Assembly: GCA_900769145.1 (NCBI GenBank)
Contig: CAAGFN010000048.1
Coordinates: 1 to 19,700, forward strand
Length of the DNA: 19,700 bases
From: Rikenellaceae bacterium
GTDB lineage: Bacteria > Bacteroidota > Bacteroidia > Bacteroidales > UBA932
Direction of reading: 5' to 3'
A program made the position numbers and the translations under genes. Below the pieces are notes generated by a model, which ran no database searches, was not told the origin of the DNA, and was given only the letters and a program-made list of their open reading frames with translations. Positions 16,053 to 19,700 of this stretch are shown here, piece by piece. The number at the start of each line of letters is the position of its first letter. Within the stretch, counting starts at the first letter, position 1.

Positions 16053-17351
16053 ATGGCAAAAAATACCGAAAGTCCTGTACAAACCGGAACCCGGGAAAAA
16101 TCCTGGGTAAAGTGGGAGGTTCTTCTCCTGCTCTGGATGGCCTATCTCCTCAATCAGGGAGACCGTCAGGTTTTCAATACTGTGCTTCCTTCCATCAGGG
16201 AGGCCTTGTCGTTGACAGATACCTCCGTGGGCCTGATTGCGACTATCTTCAATCTTTTCTATGCCTTTATGGTTCCTCTCGGAGGCTGGGCGGGTGACCG
16301 TTTCAGCCGCAAATGGGTGGTTACCATCTCGATATTGTTCTGGAGTGTCGCCACAATGTTCACCGGCCTCGCCAACGGAGTCTTCCTGCTTGTCCTTATG
16401 CGGAGCGTCGCTACAGGTGGAGGGGAGGCGTTCTTCGGTCCGGCCAACTATTCGCTTTTGGGTCAATATCATACGGATACCAGGGCCCGGGCAATGTCCA
16501 TCCACCAGACCGCTTATTATGTGGGAGTGATTCTGGCCGGATGGCTCGCCGGGGCGATTGCGGATTATTTTGATACCCTCAATCCGGGCAGCGGCTGGAA
16601 GTATTCATTCATCATATTCGGAGCAGCGGGCATTATCTGGGGTATCCTGATGGCAGTACGCCTGAAGGACAAGCCTTTGAGCAAGGAGGAGATTGAGGCC
16701 AGGGACGCGGCCAAGCCTGGAATATTGGACGGCTTCAAGACTGTGTTCACTACTCCTACAGCCGCAGTGCTTACCATTGGATTCTCCGGTCTGATCTTCG
16801 TCATTACCGGATATATGACCTGGATTCCGGCCTTCCTCCAGGAAGAACTAGGCCAGAGCCAGGCTGCTGCCGGTTTCAATTCTATGTTCTGGACATATGT
16901 GGCAGCCTTCATCGGTGTCTTGATTGCCGGAGGCCTTTCAGACAAACTGGCCAGGAAGCATCACCGCTCGAGAATGATTCTCCAGGCCCTCGGCCTCATT
17001 GGCGGAGCCCTGCCTCTTCTGTTTATGTCGCACAGCAAGGTTCTCTGGGTCCTCTACCTCTGTTTCGCTGTCTGGGGATTCTTCAGGGCGTTCTTTGATG
17101 CGAATACATACGCCGTCCTTTATGACGTCACGCCGGAGCCGCTTCACGCATCCTGCTCGAGTGCGATGATTACCACCGGATTCGCTGTCGGAGCCCTCGC
17201 TCCCGTAGTTCTCGGTGCAATGAAGCAGAGCCTCGGCAGTCTTCAGGCAACATTCCCAGTCCTGGGTATAATATGGCTGGTTTGCGGTGTGCTGATGGCT
17301 GTTGTCAGCTACACTCATTACCAGAAGGATTATGACAAGATGAACAAATGA
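16053..17351 (+). CDS. MFS-superfamily inner-membrane transporter, probably for a sugar or sugar acid
   Basis: From ATG 16053 the product has 432 residues. The frame extends to 16026, but that start overlaps the -7 box. About 12 hydrophobic segments are visible, in two blocks separated by a charged loop near residues 205-230 (KDKPLSKEEIEARDAAKPG). Loop 2-3 carries the MFS motif A variant GWAGDRFSRK at about 78-87. The first helix has NQGDRQVFNTVLP, as in the ACS and Spinster-like groups. It should import a small solute by cation symport. The adjoining isomerase gene, 10 nt downstream, points to a monosaccharide. It is likely controlled by the divergent GntR regulator. Confidence 0.9.
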   Translation: MAKNTESPVQTGTREKSWVKWEVLLLLWMAYLLNQGDRQVFNTVLPSIREALSLTDTSVGLIATIFNLFYAFMVPLGGWAGDRFSRKWVVTISILFWSVATMFTGLANGVFLLVLMRSVATGGGEAFFGPANYSLLGQYHTDTRARAMSIHQTAYYVGVILAGWLAGAIADYFDTLNPGSGWKYSFIIFGAAGIIWGILMAVRLKDKPLSKEEIEARDAAKPGILDGFKTVFTTPTAAVLTIGFSGLIFVITGYMTWIPAFLQEELGQSQAAAGFNSMFWTYVAAFIGVLIAGGLSDKLARKHHRSRMILQALGLIGGALPLLFMSHSKVLWVLYLCFAVWGFFRAFFDANTYAVLYDVTPEPLHASCSSAMITTGFAVGALAPVVLGAMKQSLGSLQATFPVLGIIWLVCGVLMAVVSYTHYQKDYDKMNK

Positions 17352-17361
17352 TTTTCCAACA

Positions 17362-18801
17362 ATGATAAAGGAAGCTAAGATCAGGAAGCCGAAGGCAGGT
17401 CTGCTGCTTGTGGCTTCCCCCAGGTTCAAGAACCTCTCCGGGCCGAAAAGAGGATCTTACGGCGAGAAGAAGGAAGCCGTATCGAGACAGATAGTCGAGT
17501 CCCTGAACTTCATTGACATAGAGTATCCCGGGATAGTTTATGAGAGGGAGGATGCCCAGAAGGCAATGGACCTCTTCTACAACGCAAGAGTGGACTTCAT
17601 CATTGCCGAGTTCCTTTCCTGGAGCGAGGATTTTGCCTGGATAAGATTCCTGAGGGACTGCCCGAACATTCCAATAATCTTCGTCAATGTTGCCAAGGAC
17701 AGGATGGCGTTCGAGAATACTCTCGACGAGGACGATTTCATTGAATATCTCTGTTCAGGCACTCTTGTCGGCTCTCTCGAGGCATCCGGCTCGGTCGCAA
17801 GGGTTCCGAGGAAGGATGTCAAGATAGTAATGGGCAGCAGGGAGGAGGTCAATGAGGAAATCCGCAAGTTCTCCCGCGCCGCCCTTGCCAGGACTGTTCT
17901 CCGCGGAGCCAATCTCGGTCTTATGGCCAATATGAACGAGGCAATGTGGTCAACCTACATTGACAATTATGACCTTTTCACCAAGATTGGCCCTGAGATT
18001 CATTATCTTCCGTATTCGGACTACAAGGAGATTCTCGATGCTCTTGATGAGGCGGAAGTGAAGGAATATGCCGATGAACTGACTTCCAAGTTCAAGATGA
18101 TGGAGGATGTGGAGTATGACAAGTTCATCGGTTGCGTGCGCGCTTCATTGGCATTGAAGAAGATGGCCGAGATCAATGATATCGATGTGATGATTTACAA
18201 TGATATCGACCAGGCTACTTTCAAGGTCAGCGGCTGCCGTGCCGGATTCTATCACGACTGGTTCAACCGGAATCTCAGCATCCTGGTTCCGGAGGCCGAT
18301 ATGGGAGCAGGACTGGCTACATTCGTGCTGAAGATTATTTCCGGAGGTCACGTGAATTTCATTGAGCCTTTCCATATCGAGACGGATTTCGGAACATTTG
18401 CCGCCGGACATGCGGGCCCTAATGACCACAATGACCCTGCGTGGAGGGACAATGTCCTCATTGCCAGGGATGTACGCTTTGCCAAGACCAAGTGGAAATA
18501 TGCCGGTGCTCCGTTCGGATGGTACCGTTTCAGCCCTGGAATGAAGACTGTGACTGGTATTTATGAGCAGGACGGGAAGTACAAGATGGTCTGCTTTCAG
18601 GCCGAGTCGCTGCCGGGTGAGCACGTTCTTGCGACATATTCCCACAGCATGTTCCGCCCTGTCGTTCCGGTCAAGGAGTTGTTTGAAAAGCTGCTCAAAA
18701 TCGGTGTTACCCAGCATTATGCCATCGTGGACGGTGACTGGAGGGCTGAACTCGCCGACTTCGCCGGGATTATGGGATTTGAGTTTTATGATATTAGATA
18801 A
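17362..18801 (+). CDS. L-arabinose/L-fucose isomerase-fold sugar isomerase
   Basis: This 479-residue cytoplasmic protein starts at ATG 17362, 10 nt after the MFS stop. The N-terminal half has the Rossmann-like pattern of the family (KAGLLLVASPRF, ARVDFIIAEF, PIIFVNVAK). The C-terminal half carries the metal site: E311 in PEADMGAG, E335 in NFIEPFHIE, H350 in AAGHAGPND, and H452 in TQHYAIVDGDW. The positions almost coincide with the Mn2+ ligands of E. coli AraA (E306, E333, H350, H450), which supports a working aldose-ketose isomerase. Overall similarity to AraA or FucI looks modest, so the sugar could be L-arabinose, L-fucose, D-arabinose or another aldose. The next gene follows after 36 nt. 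No kinase or aldolase is visible before the window ends. Confidence 0.82.
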   Translation: MIKEAKIRKPKAGLLLVASPRFKNLSGPKRGSYGEKKEAVSRQIVESLNFIDIEYPGIVYEREDAQKAMDLFYNARVDFIIAEFLSWSEDFAWIRFLRDCPNIPIIFVNVAKDRMAFENTLDEDDFIEYLCSGTLVGSLEASGSVARVPRKDVKIVMGSREEVNEEIRKFSRAALARTVLRGANLGLMANMNEAMWSTYIDNYDLFTKIGPEIHYLPYSDYKEILDALDEAEVKEYADELTSKFKMMEDVEYDKFIGCVRASLALKKMAEINDIDVMIYNDIDQATFKVSGCRAGFYHDWFNRNLSILVPEADMGAGLATFVLKIISGGHVNFIEPFHIETDFGTFAAGHAGPNDHNDPAWRDNVLIARDVRFAKTKWKYAGAPFGWYRFSPGMKTVTGIYEQDGKYKMVCFQAESLPGEHVLATYSHSMFRPVVPVKELFEKLLKIGVTQHYAIVDGDWRAELADFAGIMGFEFYDIR

Positions 18802-18822
18802 TTGTTTGATTGATAATTAATT

Positions 18823-18828
18823 AGGAGA
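18823..18828 (+). promoter_or_regulatory. Shine-Dalgarno-like ribosome binding site
   Basis: AGGAGA sits 9 nt upstream of the ATG at 18838. It is the only strong Shine-Dalgarno-like sequence I noticed before a start in this window, where most starts rely on overlap or AT-rich leaders. It fixes the start of the last gene. Confidence 0.6.
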
Positions 18829-18837
18829 TATATACCA

Positions 18838-19700
18838 ATGAGTTTCATGTACAACCCTTTTCCGTTCGATGACCCGAAGCCGGTCAACCGTCCGGAACTT
18901 TCCAAGAAAACAGTTGAATCGGTAGTGGCCGGAGGTACACCTTCCGTTGCGAAGAGATTTGCCGCTCCTGTCATTGAAAAGGCAAAGACTGCCAATCAGG
19001 TAGTGGCCTTCGACGGTTACGCTACGGCGGACTGGAAGCAGTTCCTGAACCTTGTAGCCCGTGAATGCAAGGCTGCAGGGGTGGAGTTCGTTTCCATTGA
19101 CCAGAATGCCCTTTGCTTCAAGTCCGGCAAGGAGATTGACGAGATGATTGACCCGCTCCTTATCTGGGATACCGAAGTTGACCCGACCTTGCTTTACGGA
19201 AAGATTTACAAAGGCGGATATGAGGGTATTCTTGACGAGGAGAAGACCAGGGCTTTCGAGGAGAAGGTTTCAGGGCTCAGGAGCGGAGCCGGCAAGGTCA
19301 TAGCCGTCTATGGGTACGGCTGCCTGATTCCTCGTTTCAGGTCATTGTATGATGTGAAATGCTTCTTCGACCTTACTCCGAAGACTTCTATCCTCCGGAT
19401 CAGGAGGGGAGAGTACTCCAACATAGGAAAGGAACGTCCAGACCTTATCAACAGGGTGATACGCCGCTGCTACTATTGCGATTTCGAGATGTCGGTTTGC
19501 AGCAGACGGGAACTTCTGAAAAATTCCGCCATTGATTTCTACTTCCTTTCAGACGATCCCCAGAGTATCCAGATGCTGCCTTTTGCTGCCTTTGCTGATA
19601 TCTGCGCCCAGCTTGTGAAATATCCGTTCAGGGCAAAGCCTTGCTATCTTGAAGGCGTGTGGGGCGGTTCATATATGAAGAAGCTCAGGAATCTTCCTGA
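18838..19700 (+). CDS. Class I phosphomannose-isomerase-like protein with N-terminal degenerate kinase-like domain (partial)
   Basis: The gene runs off the right edge; 287 codons are visible. Residues about 54-255 resemble a uridine-kinase-like P-loop NTPase. VVAFDGYATADWKQFL takes the Walker A position but lacks the GK[S/T] triplet. KVIAVYGYGCLIP and FDLTPKTSILRIRRGEY resemble the strand and Arg-rich part that follow in such kinases. From about 267 a cupin-type phosphomannose isomerase begins (KPCYLEGVWGG, cf. the xPxxxxxWGG start of that family). The zinc ligands would lie beyond the window. It lies 36 nt after the isomerase and should act in the same sugar pathway, interconverting a phosphorylated aldose and ketose or isomerising the free sugar. 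The kinase-like part looks catalytically dead. Confidence 0.65.
   Translation, partial: MSFMYNPFPFDDPKPVNRPELSKKTVESVVAGGTPSVAKRFAAPVIEKAKTANQVVAFDGYATADWKQFLNLVARECKAAGVEFVSIDQNALCFKSGKEIDEMIDPLLIWDTEVDPTLLYGKIYKGGYEGILDEEKTRAFEEKVSGLRSGAGKVIAVYGYGCLIPRFRSLYDVKCFFDLTPKTSILRIRRGEYSNIGKERPDLINRVIRRCYYCDFEMSVCSRRELLKNSAIDFYFLSDDPQSIQMLPFAAFADICAQLVKYPFRAKPCYLEGVWGGSYMKKLRNLP

Noticed and set aside
18797..18818. Short direct repeat GATAATT in the isomerase-PMI gap
   Set aside because: Seven AT-rich bases repeated once is expected by chance, and no TAnnTTTG promoter box accompanies it.

Overview
The window reads as Bacteroidota, most likely order Bacteroidales. It has a SusC/SusD pair, several Bacteroidetes-type lipoproteins, a BACON domain, and promoters of the TAnnTTTG (-7) type. 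Shine-Dalgarno sequences are mostly absent and base composition is near balanced. The species cannot be named from sequence alone. The window is densely coding: the only two non-coding gaps above 100 bases are 3692-3833 and 15897-16052. No tRNA, rRNA, CRISPR array or insertion sequence was seen.

Left block (1-3745, + strand). This is the end of an operon running in from the left. It holds the C-terminal part of an unrecognised protein, a BACON plus endonuclease/exonuclease/phosphatase lipoprotein, and a large DUF6259-like, glycoside-hydrolase-like lipoprotein. The genes overlap by 1 and 4 nt, and a clear hairpin/T-tract terminator closes the unit.

Central block (3777-13990, + strand). A Bacteroidetes promoter starts a six-gene operon. 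In order these are a SusC-type TonB-dependent transporter, a SusD-type lipoprotein, a small Calx-beta/DUF4843-like lipoprotein, a DUF5018-like plus beta-propeller surface lipoprotein, a calcineurin-like phosphoesterase with a TTG start, and a metzincin-type zinc metalloprotease (DUF5118/DUF5117/DUF4953 type). The last three junctions are abutting, overlapping or very short. There is no glycoside hydrolase or polysaccharide lyase in this operon, which makes its ligand an open question.

Right block (13987-19700). A GntR-type regulator with a LacI-like effector domain and a mutarotase-like protein lie on the - strand. They are divergent from a + strand catabolic operon of an MFS transporter, an AraA/FucI-fold sugar isomerase with the expected metal ligands, and the start of a class I phosphomannose-isomerase-like protein carrying an N-terminal degenerate P-loop kinase-like domain. 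The shared 156-bp region carries two divergent -7 boxes, two TTTGCAAA palindromes and a (TGTGG)3 tandem repeat.

Working model (inference): outer-membrane capture and surface processing of a glycoconjugate by the left and central blocks. Processing would include phosphate-ester and peptide-bond cleavage. A monosaccharide would then be taken up across the inner membrane and isomerised by the right block under control of the GntR regulator. The substrate is not determined by anything visible here.
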